Source: Kitasatospora sp. MAP5-34
Lineage (GTDB): Bacteria; Actinomycetota; Actinomycetes; Streptomycetales; Streptomycetaceae
DNA length: 64,000 nucleotides
Direction: 5' to 3'
Assembly (NCBI RefSeq): GCF_029894335.1
Contig: NZ_JARXZC010000023.1
Coordinates: forward strand, 52,883-116,882
Shown here: one piece after another, positions 1 to 8,602 of the stretch
Position numbering within the stretch: position 1 is the stretch's first letter
Layout: the number at the start of each line of letters is the position of its first letter
Program-made: the position numbers and the translations under genes
Notes under the pieces: model-generated
What the model was told of the DNA's origin: nothing
Seen by the model: only the letters and a program-made list of their open reading frames with translations
Database searches by the model: none

Positions 1-566
1 TCGACCGCTGCGACCCGGAGGTCGCCGAGGTGCTGGAGCGCTGCCGCGAGACCGCCGCCGAGACGGACGGCTGGTTCAGCGAACGGCCCGGCGGGGAGCT
101 CGACCCTGCCCTGGACCCGAGCGGGTGGGTGAAGGGCTGGGCGATCGAGGAGTCGTCCCGGATCCTGCGCGCGGCGGGCTCGGCCCAGCACAGTGTGGGC
201 GGCGGCGGCGACGTCCAGACCTGCGGCGGGCCCTGGCGGATCGGCATCGCCCACCCGCTGCGCCCGGGCGCCCTGATCGCGATCGTCGCCGGCCACGACC
301 TGGCGGTGGCCACCTCGGGCACCGCCGAACGTGGCCCGCACATCCTCGACCCGCACACCGGTCGGCCGGCCACCGCGCTGGCCTCGCTCACCCTGATCGG
401 CCACCATCTGGCCCGCACCGACGCCTGGGCCACCGCCGTCTTCGCGATGGGTCCGGACCGCGCCCTCCGCTGGGCCGCCGACCGCCCGGAGGTCGAGGCC
501 CTCGCCGTCCTCCCCGACGGCACCACCCGCCACACCGCCGGGCTTCCCCGTCACCTCGCCGGCTGA
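1..566 (+). CDS. apbE: ApbE-family FAD:protein FMN transferase, 5' end missing
   Basis: Only the C-terminal part (about 188 residues, reading from base 3) lies in the window. ApbE enzymes move FMN from FAD onto a Thr of periplasmic flavoproteins such as the Rnf/Nqr subunits. Three family signatures are visible: DPSGWVKGWA (the D-x-G-x-x-KG flavin/Mg site), the ILDPHTGRPA motif typical of the C-terminal half, and DAWATAVFAMG, which corresponds to the DA-x-ATA-x-(F/L) metal-binding segment. The signal sequence and N-terminal half, where anchoring would be seen, lie outside the window. It is convergent with the small gene at 769-1014, and a strong hairpin (705-742) separates them. The family call is firm. 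The substrate protein is not visible here. Confidence 0.9.
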   Translation, partial: DRCDPEVAEVLERCRETAAETDGWFSERPGGELDPALDPSGWVKGWAIEESSRILRAAGSAQHSVGGGGDVQTCGGPWRIGIAHPLRPGALIAIVAGHDLAVATSGTAERGPHILDPHTGRPATALASLTLIGHHLARTDAWATAVFAMGPDRALRWAADRPEVEALAVLPDGTTRHTAGLPRHLAG

Positions 567-616
567 CACGTGCCGGGCGCTCCACGGCCGGGTCCGTTTG
601 CGCGATGGCGAACACC

Positions 617-672
617 GGATGGCAGCTAACAGATGACAGATTTTGAAATCTGTCATCTGTTAGCTGCCATCC
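617..672. repeat. Perfect 26-bp inverted repeat, unusually AT-rich
   Basis: The arms at 617-642 and 647-672 are exact reverse complements around a four-base TTGA centre. The core is AACAGATGACAG / CTGTCATCTGTT. Base composition is far below the local GC content and there is no T-tract, so it is not an ordinary terminator. It lies between the apbE stop and the terminator at 705-742. It could be a large operator, a recombinase or attachment-type site, or a cruciform-forming element. Confidence 0.9.
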
Positions 673-704
673 CCCATCTCTTCGCCGACACGCCCCGATA
701 CACG

Positions 705-742
705 CCGAGCGCCGCCGGGGCGTGGGCCCCGGCGGCGCTCGG
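705..742. terminator. Bidirectional GC-rich hairpin between convergent genes
   Basis: A perfect 16-bp stem (705-720 with 727-742) closes a 6-nt loop. It sits between the 3' ends of apbE (+) and the small membrane gene (-). T-tracts are weak, as is usual for Streptomyces terminators. Confidence 0.75.
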
Positions 743-768
743 TCGTTACTGCTGGGTGGGTGTGCCGA

Positions 769-1014
769 CTACTTCTTGGCGGCCTTGCTCTTGTCCTTCG
801 TGAGGAGCATGACCAGGCCCGCGATGATCGCGAAAAGGGCCAGCGGGATCCCGACGTACAGGCCAAGGGTCTGGGCGACGCTCAGACCGGGGCCCGGGTC
901 GTCACCGTCATCCCTGGTCAGGGCCATGGCGGCCGACGGGATCAGCATCATCAGCGTGGCCGCTGCGGTGACCGCACCAGCGCGCAAAGCGTTCCTCTTG
1001 TCCACGTTTCCCAA
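769..1014 (-). CDS. Small two-helix membrane protein downstream of malQ
   Basis: A protein of up to 81 residues with two hydrophobic stretches. The first (about residues 11-31, ALRAGAVTAAATLMMLIPSAA) could be a cleavable signal or a first TM helix; the second is about 46-68. An acidic D/G/P-rich loop lies between them and the C-terminus is short and lysine-rich. The topology suggests both ends are cytoplasmic, or a secreted N-terminus if the first segment is cleaved. The TTG at 1014 is only 12 nt after the malQ stop, so the two are probably co-transcribed. The GTG at 1005, preceded by GGGAAA, is an equally plausible start. I recognise no family, and the link to glucan metabolism is positional only. 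Confidence 0.65.
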   Translation of the reverse strand: MGNVDKRNALRAGAVTAAATLMMLIPSAAMALTRDDGDDPGPGLSVAQTLGLYVGIPLALFAIIAGLVMLLTKDKSKAAKK

Positions 1015-1026
1015 CTTACCGGCCGC

Positions 1027-3183
1027 TTATGCGGCCCCGCGCGCCGGGGTGCGCCTTCCGAGCGCGGCGGCGAGCCCGGCCGCCAGCGCGCGCGTGCCCG
1101 GGGCGGCCGCGATCCGGTCGAGGGTGAGCGGAGCACCGGTCGGATCGGCCACCGGGAGGCGCCAGTTCGGGTACTGGTCCCAGGTGCCGGGGAGGTTCTG
1201 CGGGCGCGGATCGCCGACGGTGTCGGGCAGCCAGACCCCGACCAGTTCGGCGGGGGTGGCGAGCAGGAAGGCGTACAGCGCCTCGGGGGTGAGCTCGGCG
1301 CCCTCCGCCAGCAGGCCGGCCCGGGTCAGCTCGGTGCGCCAGTCGGCGAGCTCGGCCGCCGCCTCGGCCTGCTCCTCCTCCAGCGGCCGGGCCAGCAGCC
1401 CGAGGCGGTGCCGCAGCTCGACGTGCTCGCCGCTGAGCCGGGCGGCGGTGCTGGGCAGGTCGTGGGTGGTGAGGGTGGCCAGGCAGGCGGACCGCCAGCG
1501 CTCGGGCGGCAGCACCGCGCCCTTGTCCTGCCAGTCCCGCTCGAACCAGAGCACCGAGGTCCCGAGGATCCCGCGCGCCGCCAGCTCCTCCCGGACACCC
1601 GGTTCGACCGTGCCGAGGTCCTCGCCGATCACGTGGGTGCCCGCGCGGTGCGCCTCCAGCGCGAGCACCCCGAGCATCGCCTCCGCGTCGTAACGGACGT
1701 AGGCGCCCTGGGTCGGCGGGTGCCCGGCCGGTACCCACCAGAGCCGGAACAGGCCCATCACGTGGTCGATCCGGATCGCCCCGGCGTGCCGGGCGGACGC
1801 CCGCAGCAGCTCGGCGTACGGGGCGTACCCGGCGGCGGCGAGGGCGTCGGGCCGCCAGGGCGGCAGGCCCCAGTCCTGGCCGTGCGCGTTGAAGGCGTCC
1901 GGCGGGGCGCCGACCGAGATGCCCTCCGCCAGGACGTCCTGGAGCGCCCAGGCGTCGGCGCCGTCCGGGTGCGCGCCGACGGCGAGGTCGTGGATCAGGC
2001 CGACGGCCATCCCGGCCCGCTCGGCGGCGTGCTGGGCCGCGCCGAGCTGCTCGTCCACCAGCCAGGCCAGCCAGCGGTGGAACTCGATCGTCCCGGCGTG
2101 CGCGGCCTTCGCGGCGGCGACGTGCGGGCTGCCGGGGTGGCGCAGGCTCTTCGACCAGCCGTGCCAGTCGCTGCCGTGCAGTTCGGCCAGGGCGCACCAG
2201 GTCGCGAACCGCTCCAGCCAGTCGCCCTCCCGCTCGACGAACGCCCGGTACGCCGCCTCCCGGCCGGCCCCGCGCGGCACCCGGTGCAGGATCTCCAGCG
2301 CCTGCCGCTTCAGCGCCCAGACCCCGTCCCGGTCGACCAACCCGTCGTGCCGGAGCACCTCCTCGCGCAGCCGTCCGGCCCGCTCGGTCAGCTCCCCCAA
2401 CTCCCCCAGCTCCGCCGGATCCGCGTACGGGTACTCGGGGACGGCCTCGATCCGCAGGTGGACCGGGTCGGCGAAGCGGCGGGAGGACGGGCGGTACGGG
2501 GACGGGTCGGACGGCGCGCCCGGCAGGCCCGCGTGCAGCGGGTTGAGCTGCAGGAAGCTCGCGCCGAGCGCGTTGCCGGACCACTGGGCCAGCTCGGCGA
2601 GATCGCCCAGGTCGCCCATGCCCCACGAGCGGTCGGAGAGGACGGAGTACAGCTGCGCCAGGAAGCCCCAGCCGCGCTGCTCGATGCCCTTGAGCCGCTG
2701 CGGCGCGACGATCAGCGTCGCGGACTCCTCCCGCTGCGGAGTCCGCACCTTCAACCTGTGCCGGCCGAGCGGGAGGTCGGCGGGGAGCCAGTGCGAACGC
2801 CCGGCGGGCAGCGCCCAGCAGCCGCCCTCCTCCAGCTCGACGGTGAGCCGCGCCTCGGCGGGCACGTCGATCGCCGTCCGCCGCCCGGCCCTGACGACCA
2901 CACAGGGCGGCAGCAACCGGCCCGCCAGCTCGGCCCGGTGACGCTCCGACGCCACCCTGACCGCCTCCGGCGTGCTCGCGTCCACGCCGAGCGCGGCCAG
3001 CACCGCGACCAGCGTGTGCGCGGCCACCGGTACGGGCCCGCTGCCGGGGTCGTACGTACTGTCCACGCCGTGGGCATGGGCCAGCGCCACCAACTCCGGC
3101 GGAGGCGCGGGCGCGTCCTCGGCGGGGGCCGGCTGGAGGCCGGAGTCGGCGGGATCTGCGGCAGGGTCGAGGAATGCGGCCAC
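1027..3183 (-). CDS. malQ: 4-alpha-glucanotransferase (amylomaltase, GH77)
   Basis: This 718-residue enzyme transfers alpha-1,4-glucan segments between maltodextrins (disproportionation) in cytoplasmic maltodextrin and glycogen turnover. The GH77 catalytic set is intact: nucleophile Asp473 in IRIDHVMGL, acid/base Glu521 in IGEDLGTV, and the third carboxylate Asp575 in TTHDLPS. The intervals (48 and 54) match those of well-studied amylomaltases. An N-terminal extension of about 150 residues, as in long actinobacterial MalQ proteins, precedes the barrel. The GTG start at 3183 has an AGGAG sequence 7-8 nt upstream. It is divergent from the GH84-like gene, and the small membrane gene follows it closely. 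A duplicated 15-bp segment lies just upstream of the ribosome binding site. Confidence 0.95.
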   Translation of the reverse strand: MAAFLDPAADPADSGLQPAPAEDAPAPPPELVALAHAHGVDSTYDPGSGPVPVAAHTLVAVLAALGVDASTPEAVRVASERHRAELAGRLLPPCVVVRAGRRTAIDVPAEARLTVELEEGGCWALPAGRSHWLPADLPLGRHRLKVRTPQREESATLIVAPQRLKGIEQRGWGFLAQLYSVLSDRSWGMGDLGDLAELAQWSGNALGASFLQLNPLHAGLPGAPSDPSPYRPSSRRFADPVHLRIEAVPEYPYADPAELGELGELTERAGRLREEVLRHDGLVDRDGVWALKRQALEILHRVPRGAGREAAYRAFVEREGDWLERFATWCALAELHGSDWHGWSKSLRHPGSPHVAAAKAAHAGTIEFHRWLAWLVDEQLGAAQHAAERAGMAVGLIHDLAVGAHPDGADAWALQDVLAEGISVGAPPDAFNAHGQDWGLPPWRPDALAAAGYAPYAELLRASARHAGAIRIDHVMGLFRLWWVPAGHPPTQGAYVRYDAEAMLGVLALEAHRAGTHVIGEDLGTVEPGVREELAARGILGTSVLWFERDWQDKGAVLPPERWRSACLATLTTHDLPSTAARLSGEHVELRHRLGLLARPLEEEQAEAAAELADWRTELTRAGLLAEGAELTPEALYAFLLATPAELVGVWLPDTVGDPRPQNLPGTWDQYPNWRLPVADPTGAPLTLDRIAAAPGTRALAAGLAAALGRRTPARGAA

Positions 3184-3194
3184 TCTTGGGCTCC

Positions 3195-3224
3195 TGTGCT
3201 CTGAGGAGATGTGCTCTGAGGAGA
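3195..3224. repeat. Tandem 15-bp duplication in the malQ leader
   Basis: TGTGCTCTGAGGAGA occurs twice in immediate succession (3195-3209 and 3210-3224), directly upstream of the malQ ribosome binding site on the minus strand. The remaining divergent region up to about 3458 contains a TTGACA at 3393-3398 facing the GH84-like gene, without a convincing -10 box. Confidence 0.85.
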
Positions 3225-3491
3225 CGCCGTACGGGACCCCCCAGTCCTACCCGCGACCGGCCCGCGTGACCCGGCACGACACGTGATCGGGTTCGGCGCT
3301 CCGGGTGAACTTGGCTCAACCGGCCCGCCAGGTGCCGGATTCGGGCGGCGTCGCCTCATTGTCGGACAAACAGGGCATTCCCCTCAGCCGCGTTGACACC
3401 GGCCGGAACACCTGGTGGGCTGTGGCGGCGGGGTGGGTCCGGGTGGTGAGACCGACCTGTGAGCTGGGCGGTCGGTGCGAGGAGGCTCCTG

Positions 3492-6400
3492 TTGCAGGCG
3501 CGTGTGTCCATCGTCGCGGGCCGACGCCTGAGGCAGCAGATCGAACAGAGCCGGTCCCTGCGTGAGGTGCTCCAGCACCCGGCCGCACTGGCCGCGCGCC
3601 GGGCGACGGCGCGGACGGCACGACAGCTGGCCCCCAGGGCGGCGGACCGGCTGATCGCCGACCTCAAGGGCACCGAACCCCTGCTGGCCTCCGTACGCGC
3701 CGAGCGGCGGGCGACCGCGCGGCCGGGGCGGCGGCGGACGGCGCTGCAGGTCGCGGCGACGCTGTCGGCGGCGGCCGTGGTGGGCGGGCTGCTGGTGAGT
3801 TCTCCCGGCTACGCGGCACCGGACTTCGAGCGGGTGGCCGCCACCGGCAGCGCCACCGACAGTGCGGCGCCGCAGACTCCGCTCGGAAGCCTGACGAATC
3901 CTCAGATCTACCCCAGGCCACAGTCGTTGACGAACACCGGCCGCCCGGTCGGCGTACCGAAGAGCGTCGGCCTGGTGCTCGCCGACAAGACGGACGGCCC
4001 GGCCGTGGACGCCGTCCGGGACGTCCTCCACACCGCCGGCGCCACCGACGTCTCCACCCTGCTCCAGCAGTCGCAGACCCCGATGCCCGGCTCGCTGGTC
4101 GTCTACGTCGGCGGTCCGGGCGAGGGTGCCGACGGGACCACCGACCGGGTGCTGCGGGAGCTCACCGTGGCGGCCGGCGGCACGGACACCTCCGGCCCGT
4201 CCTACACCGGCCTGCCGGCCGGCGGCTACCTGCTGGCGGCCGGCCAACTCCCCACCGTGGGCGGCTCGTACGGCGCGATCGTGCTCGCCGGGGCCGACCC
4301 GACGGGCACCTTCTACGCCGCGCAGAGCCTGCGGCAGCTGCTCGCCCCGGTCGCCGCCGGACAGGGTCAGGGCGACAGCGCTGCGGGCAGAGGCTTCCCG
4401 GGCGTCAGCGTCCGGGACTGGCCGAGCGGCGCCCCCGTGCGCGGCACCGCCGAGTCGTTCTACGGCACTCCCTGGACCACCGAGCAGCGCCTGGACCAGC
4501 TCGACTTCCTGGGCCGCAGCAAGCAGAACTACTTCCTCTACGCCCCCGGCGGCGACCCGTACCGCCTCTCCCGCTGGCGCGACGCCTACCCCGCCGCGCA
4601 GGCCGACGACCTGCGCGGGCTCGGCGACCGGGCCCGGGCGAACCACGTGACGCTCGCCTACTCCGTCGACCCCGGCCAGTCGTTCTGCTACAGCTCGGCC
4701 AAGGACGTCGACGCGCTGGTCGGCAAACTGGAGGCGATGCGCGCCGTCGGTTTCAGCGCCTTCCAGCTGCAGTTCCTCGATGTCAGTTACACCGAGTGGC
4801 ACTGCAACGTCGACCAGAAGAACTTCGGCACCGGCCCGGCCGCCGCCGCGAGGGCGCAGGCCGCGCTGGTCACCAAGGTGCGGGACCGGCTGGCGGCCGG
4901 GCACCCCGAACTCGCCCCGCTCTCGGTCGTCCCGACGGAGTACCAGCACTCGGGCGCCTCCCCGTACCGGACGGCGCTCGCGGCCGCCCTGCCGTCGGGT
5001 GTGCAGGTCGCCTGGAGCGGTGGGGCGGTGATCCCGGCGAAGATCACCGGTGGTCAGACGGCCGACGCCGGCAGCCTGTTCCACCACCCGCTGATGACGC
5101 TGGACAACTACCCCGTCAACGACTCCACCCCCGACCGGCTCTACCTCGGCGCGTACACCGGCCGCGACCCGGAGGTGGCGAGCAGGTCCGCCGTGCTGCT
5201 GACGGCCGCGATGTCCCAGCCGATCGCCTCCCGGATCCCGCTCGCGACCGCCGCCGACTTCGACTGGAACCCGGTCGGCTACCGCCCGGCCGACTCCCTG
5301 CGGGCCGCGCTGCGCCCGCTCGCCGACAGCGACGCGGCCCTCGCGGCGCTCACCGCGCTGGCCGGCAACAGCTCCTCCTCGCCGCTCACCACCGGCGAGT
5401 CGGGCTACCTGACGCCGCTGCTGAACCGGTTCTGGGCCACCCTGGAGCCTGCCGACGGCAACACCCCGGACCTGGCCCGGCTGAGCGCGGCCGCCGCGCC
5501 CGTCCGGGACGCGTTCACCGTGATGGCCGGTGCCCAGCAGGCGCTGGGGCAGGACGCCGTCGGCACCGAGACCGCCCCCTGGCTGGCCCAGCTGAGCACC
5601 TACGGCCGGGCCGGACAGGCCGCCGTGGACATGCTGCTGGCCCAGCGCGGCGGCAACGGCTCCGCCGCCTGGCAGGCCCGGGTCCAGCTGCGGCAGCTCC
5701 GCGACCAACTGGCGCAGGCCGCCACCACGGTCGGCGCCGGCGTGCTGGACCCGTTCCTGGAGCACGCCCTGCAGTCGGCCGACGTCTGGTCCGGCGTACG
5801 CACCAGCGCGGTGACGCCGACCACCACGCTGGGCAGCGCGCACGACCACACCCCGTCGCTGATGACCGACGGCGACACCGACACCTTCTACTGGAGCTAC
5901 AACCCGCCGCAGTCCGGCGACTCGGTCGGCCTGGACCTCGGCTCCGGGAAGCCGCTGGGCACCGTCACCGTCCTGATGGGCTCCTGGGGCGACGGGCCGG
6001 ACGCCGGTACCGCCGCTGACGACTACCTGCACGACGGCGTGCTGGAGTACACCACCGGCACCGGCGGCTGGCAGCAGCTGGCCAAGGTCCACAACCAGAA
6101 GAGCGTCACCGCGACGGCCCCCGCCGGCACGGTCGCCAAGGCCGTCCGGCTGCGCGCCACCAGCGGCCAGAAGACCGCCATCGCGGTCCGCGACTTCAGC
6201 TTCACCTCCCCCGACGACACCCCCGCCCAGGTCACCGGCGGCCCCGCCGCCGCCCCCGGCTCCTCCGCCTCCTCCGTCCTGGACGGCAACCCCGACACCG
6301 CCTACCGGGCCGCCGCCGCACCCACCGCCGGGGACACCCCACTGACCGTCGAGCTCGGCGCCGCCCGTCCGATGGACCGCGTCACGGTGCTCACCGACCC

Positions 6401-7481
6401 GACGGTACGGGCCACCGCCTCCGTCGAGGTCCGGCGCGCGGGCGGGGTCTGGGCGCCGATCGGCACCGTGCAGCCCGGCTACAACGAGCTCCCGGCCGGG
6501 GACCGGCCCGCCGACGCGATCCGGCTGACCTGGGCGCCGGGCGGCCAGCCTCCGGTGGTCAACCAGATCGTCCCCTGGTACGCCGACACCCCCGCCGGCC
6601 AGCTCAGCTTCGCCAGCTCCACCCTCGACGTGGTGACCGGCCAGGCCACCCCGGCGCAGACCCTGGCCGTGGTGGCGTCCGGGCGGCCCGACAGCGTCAC
6701 CGGCCAGCTCAGGACCGACGTCCCGGCGGTCGCGAAGGGCCTGACGGTCACTCCCGCCGCAGCGCTGACCGTGCCGCGCGGGGGCCAGGCGACCGCCCCG
6801 CTGCTGGTCACCGCGACGGCCGACACGCCCTCCGGCACGTACCAGGTGCCGGTGACCTTCACCGCCGACTCCCTGACGGTGCGTCAGGTGCTCCAGGTGC
6901 ACGTGGTCCCGCCGACCAGCGGCCCCGACCTCGCGCCGACCGCCGTGGCGAGCTCGTCCGGCGACGAGACCCCGGCCTTCCCCGCGTCGAACGTCAACGA
7001 CGGCGACCCGAAGACCCGCTGGTCCTCCCCCGCCGTGGACAACGCCTGGGTGCAGCTGCGCCTGCCGCAGCCCGTCCGGCTCGGCTCGGTGGTGCTGCAC
7101 TGGCAGGACGCGTACGCCGCCGCCTACCAGGTCCAGACCTCGGCGGACGGCGTCAACTGGACGACGGTGGCCGCCGTCGGCGACGGCAAGGGCGGCACCG
7201 AGACCGTCCGCTTCGACGCGCCTGGCACCCAGTACCTGCGGATCCAGGGCGTCTCCCGGGCGACCAGGTACGGCTACTCCCTCTGGGGCATCGAGGCCTA
7301 CGCGGTCACCCCCGCACCGGCCACCCCGACCACCCCGCCGGTGGCACCCGTCAACCCGCCGATACCCCCCGTCGCCCCGATACCGCCCGTACTGCCCGTA
7401 CCGCCGGTGACCCCGCCCACCCCCACCCCGACGCCGACACCGTCGGGGAGCCCGGCGCCGACCCCGACCGCCGGGCAGTAG
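3492..7481 (+). CDS. Large secreted GH84-like beta-N-acetylglucosaminidase-domain protein with CBM32
   Basis: About 1,329 residues. An unusual basic region of about 80 residues precedes the export segment (TALQVAATLSAAAVVGGLLV). Next come a GH20b/GH84-type N-terminal alpha/beta domain (ending GTFYAAQSLRQLL), a GH84-like barrel beginning GVSVRDWPSGAPVRGT and containing TLDNYPVND, helical and beta-sandwich segments, a C-terminal F5/8 type C (CBM32) domain (about 1140-1270) and a Pro/Thr-rich tail. GH84 enzymes normally carry an Asp-Asp pair; here the equivalent stretch reads FLDVSY (Asp codon at 4779), so one of the two is replaced by Leu. The TTG at 3492 is preferred because GAGGAGG lies 6 nt upstream; the GTG at 3459 has no ribosome binding site. 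The likely role is binding or trimming GlcNAc-containing glycans, but hydrolytic activity is uncertain. Confidence 0.75.
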   Translation: MQARVSIVAGRRLRQQIEQSRSLREVLQHPAALAARRATARTARQLAPRAADRLIADLKGTEPLLASVRAERRATARPGRRRTALQVAATLSAAAVVGGLLVSSPGYAAPDFERVAATGSATDSAAPQTPLGSLTNPQIYPRPQSLTNTGRPVGVPKSVGLVLADKTDGPAVDAVRDVLHTAGATDVSTLLQQSQTPMPGSLVVYVGGPGEGADGTTDRVLRELTVAAGGTDTSGPSYTGLPAGGYLLAAGQLPTVGGSYGAIVLAGADPTGTFYAAQSLRQLLAPVAAGQGQGDSAAGRGFPGVSVRDWPSGAPVRGTAESFYGTPWTTEQRLDQLDFLGRSKQNYFLYAPGGDPYRLSRWRDAYPAAQADDLRGLGDRARANHVTLAYSVDPGQSFCYSSAKDVDALVGKLEAMRAVGFSAFQLQFLDVSYTEWHCNVDQKNFGTGPAAAARAQAALVTKVRDRLAAGHPELAPLSVVPTEYQHSGASPYRTALAAALPSGVQVAWSGGAVIPAKITGGQTADAGSLFHHPLMTLDNYPVNDSTPDRLYLGAYTGRDPEVASRSAVLLTAAMSQPIASRIPLATAADFDWNPVGYRPADSLRAALRPLADSDAALAALTALAGNSSSSPLTTGESGYLTPLLNRFWATLEPADGNTPDLARLSAAAAPVRDAFTVMAGAQQALGQDAVGTETAPWLAQLSTYGRAGQAAVDMLLAQRGGNGSAAWQARVQLRQLRDQLAQAATTVGAGVLDPFLEHALQSADVWSGVRTSAVTPTTTLGSAHDHTPSLMTDGDTDTFYWSYNPPQSGDSVGLDLGSGKPLGTVTVLMGSWGDGPDAGTAADDYLHDGVLEYTTGTGGWQQLAKVHNQKSVTATAPAGTVAKAVRLRATSGQKTAIAVRDFSFTSPDDTPAQVTGGPAAAPGSSASSVLDGNPDTAYRAAAAPTAGDTPLTVELGAARPMDRVTVLTDPTVRATASVEVRRAGGVWAPIGTVQPGYNELPAGDRPADAIRLTWAPGGQPPVVNQIVPWYADTPAGQLSFASSTLDVVTGQATPAQTLAVVASGRPDSVTGQLRTDVPAVAKGLTVTPAAALTVPRGGQATAPLLVTATADTPSGTYQVPVTFTADSLTVRQVLQVHVVPPTSGPDLAPTAVASSSGDETPAFPASNVNDGDPKTRWSSPAVDNAWVQLRLPQPVRLGSVVLHWQDAYAAAYQVQTSADGVNWTTVAAVGDGKGGTETVRFDAPGTQYLRIQGVSRATRYGYSLWGIEAYAVTPAPATPTTPPVAPVNPPIPPVAPIPPVLPVPPVTPPTPTPTPTPSGSPAPTPTAGQ

Positions 7482-7583
7482 CCCTGACGACGGCGGGCCG
7501 CCGGCACTCCCGCTAGGGGTGTGACGGCGGCCCATGAGGCGTACCGAAGGATGACGGGCAGGCCCTGTCTGTCGGGCGGTGGG

Positions 7584-8222
7584 TCAGGCCGAGAGTGCTT
7601 CCGGCTGCTCACCGCGGTGGATCGGGTGGTGGACGACTTGGACGGGATGTCCGTTCTGGACGGGGTGCGACCTGCCGGAGTGCTCCGGATGGTCGTAGTG
7701 CTCGTACTCGCGGAACTGCTCCACACCGCCGTACGGCTCCAGGTAGGGCCGCCAGCGCGGGTCTCTGATCCCGGTGCCGATGATGCGCCAGGCCAGACCG
7801 CTGGGCGGGGCCGGGGGGCGCTTCATCCGCCAGCCGAGCTCGGTGAGGTGCCGGTCGGCCTTGGTGTGGTTGCAGCGGCGGCAGGCCGCCACCACGTTGT
7901 CCCACCGGTGCTGACCGCCCCGGCTGCGCGGGATGACGTGGTCGACGCTGGTCGCGGCGGCCCCGCAGTAGACGCAGCGCCCGTGATCACGGGCGAACAG
8001 GGCACGGCGGGTGAGCGGGACGGGCCCGCAGAAGGGGACCCGCACGAAGCGGGTCAGTCGGACGACGGACGGCGCCGTGATGGCGCTGGTGGCGCTGTGC
8101 AGAGTGAATTCCGAGTCCTCCAGGCTGACCGCCTTGTGGTTGAGGACCAGGATGAGCGCGCGGCGCATGGAAATTACGCCGAGCGGCTCGTAGGACGCGT
8201 TGAGGACCAGGACATGTGGCAC
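7584..8222 (-). CDS. HNH endonuclease family protein
   Basis: A 212-residue protein with a conserved actinobacterial N-terminal segment (VLVLNASYEPLGVISMRRAL) and a zinc-type HNH module: CVYCG, then the metal/catalytic stretch SVDHVIPRSRGG, then NVVAACRRCN. The segment LVLNASYEPL is typical of chromosomally encoded HNH proteins of this size, which are common outside phages. The C-terminus is rich in His and Pro. The GTG at 8222 is supported by AAGGAGG five bases upstream; in-frame codons further 5' lack such a site. It is convergent with the GH84-like gene and divergent from the MscS gene. The function is probably DNA repair or processing; the substrate is unknown. Confidence 0.85.
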   Translation of the reverse strand: MPHVLVLNASYEPLGVISMRRALILVLNHKAVSLEDSEFTLHSATSAITAPSVVRLTRFVRVPFCGPVPLTRRALFARDHGRCVYCGAAATSVDHVIPRSRGGQHRWDNVVAACRRCNHTKADRHLTELGWRMKRPPAPPSGLAWRIIGTGIRDPRWRPYLEPYGGVEQFREYEHYDHPEHSGRSHPVQNGHPVQVVHHPIHRGEQPEALSA

Positions 8223-8602
8223 GGATGCCTCCTTGGACGCCTGCGGCGCGTGGCTCGCGCCGGGACGAGCGGGTGACCACGTCTTCCGGCGTGATCTCCA
8301 CCAGTGTCGCCTTACGCCGTCGTAGGGCGCCACCACTCCTGTGTAACGGACCAGGTGTGGGCTCCGTCATAACCGATATGCCCATGGTGTGGCCACAATG
8401 CACCACAGAGGGCGGGTTTTCGGCCGTTTCGTCCCGCTCTGCGCCGGTCGGCGCAGCCGCAGAACGCTGTCGGCAGAGCCGAAATCAGGGCACCTTTCGG
8501 CCGCTAGGCTGGCCCGGACGGTCCGTCGGCCCCCGGAACAGCCATCGCACGGGAGCCGGGCGGGCCCCGGTCCGTACGTACGTCAGTAGGAAGGTCGTGC
8601 AA
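8223..8602. other. Divergent intergenic region, HNH / MscS
   Basis: About 380 bases without a supportable gene. It must carry the promoters of both divergent genes. I see no confident -35/-10 pair; a TAGGCT at about 8509 is a weak candidate for the channel gene. A locally AT-richer stretch lies near 8360-8400. Confidence 0.5.

Noticed and set aside
1016..3319. A 767-codon minus-strand frame overlapping malQ in another frame
   Set aside because: Arg/Ala/Gly-rich shadow; the overlapping frame carries all GH77 catalytic residues.
3384..7535. A 1,383-codon open frame antisense to the GH84-like gene
   Set aside because: Very long Gly/Arg/Val-rich frames antisense to GC-rich genes are expected when third positions are G or C; composition is not protein-like and the plus-strand frame has recognisable domains.
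7584..8222. HNH nuclease considered as a sign of a prophage or mobile element
   Set aside because: No integrase, structural or packaging genes are nearby, and this HNH type is a common chromosomal gene in actinobacteria.
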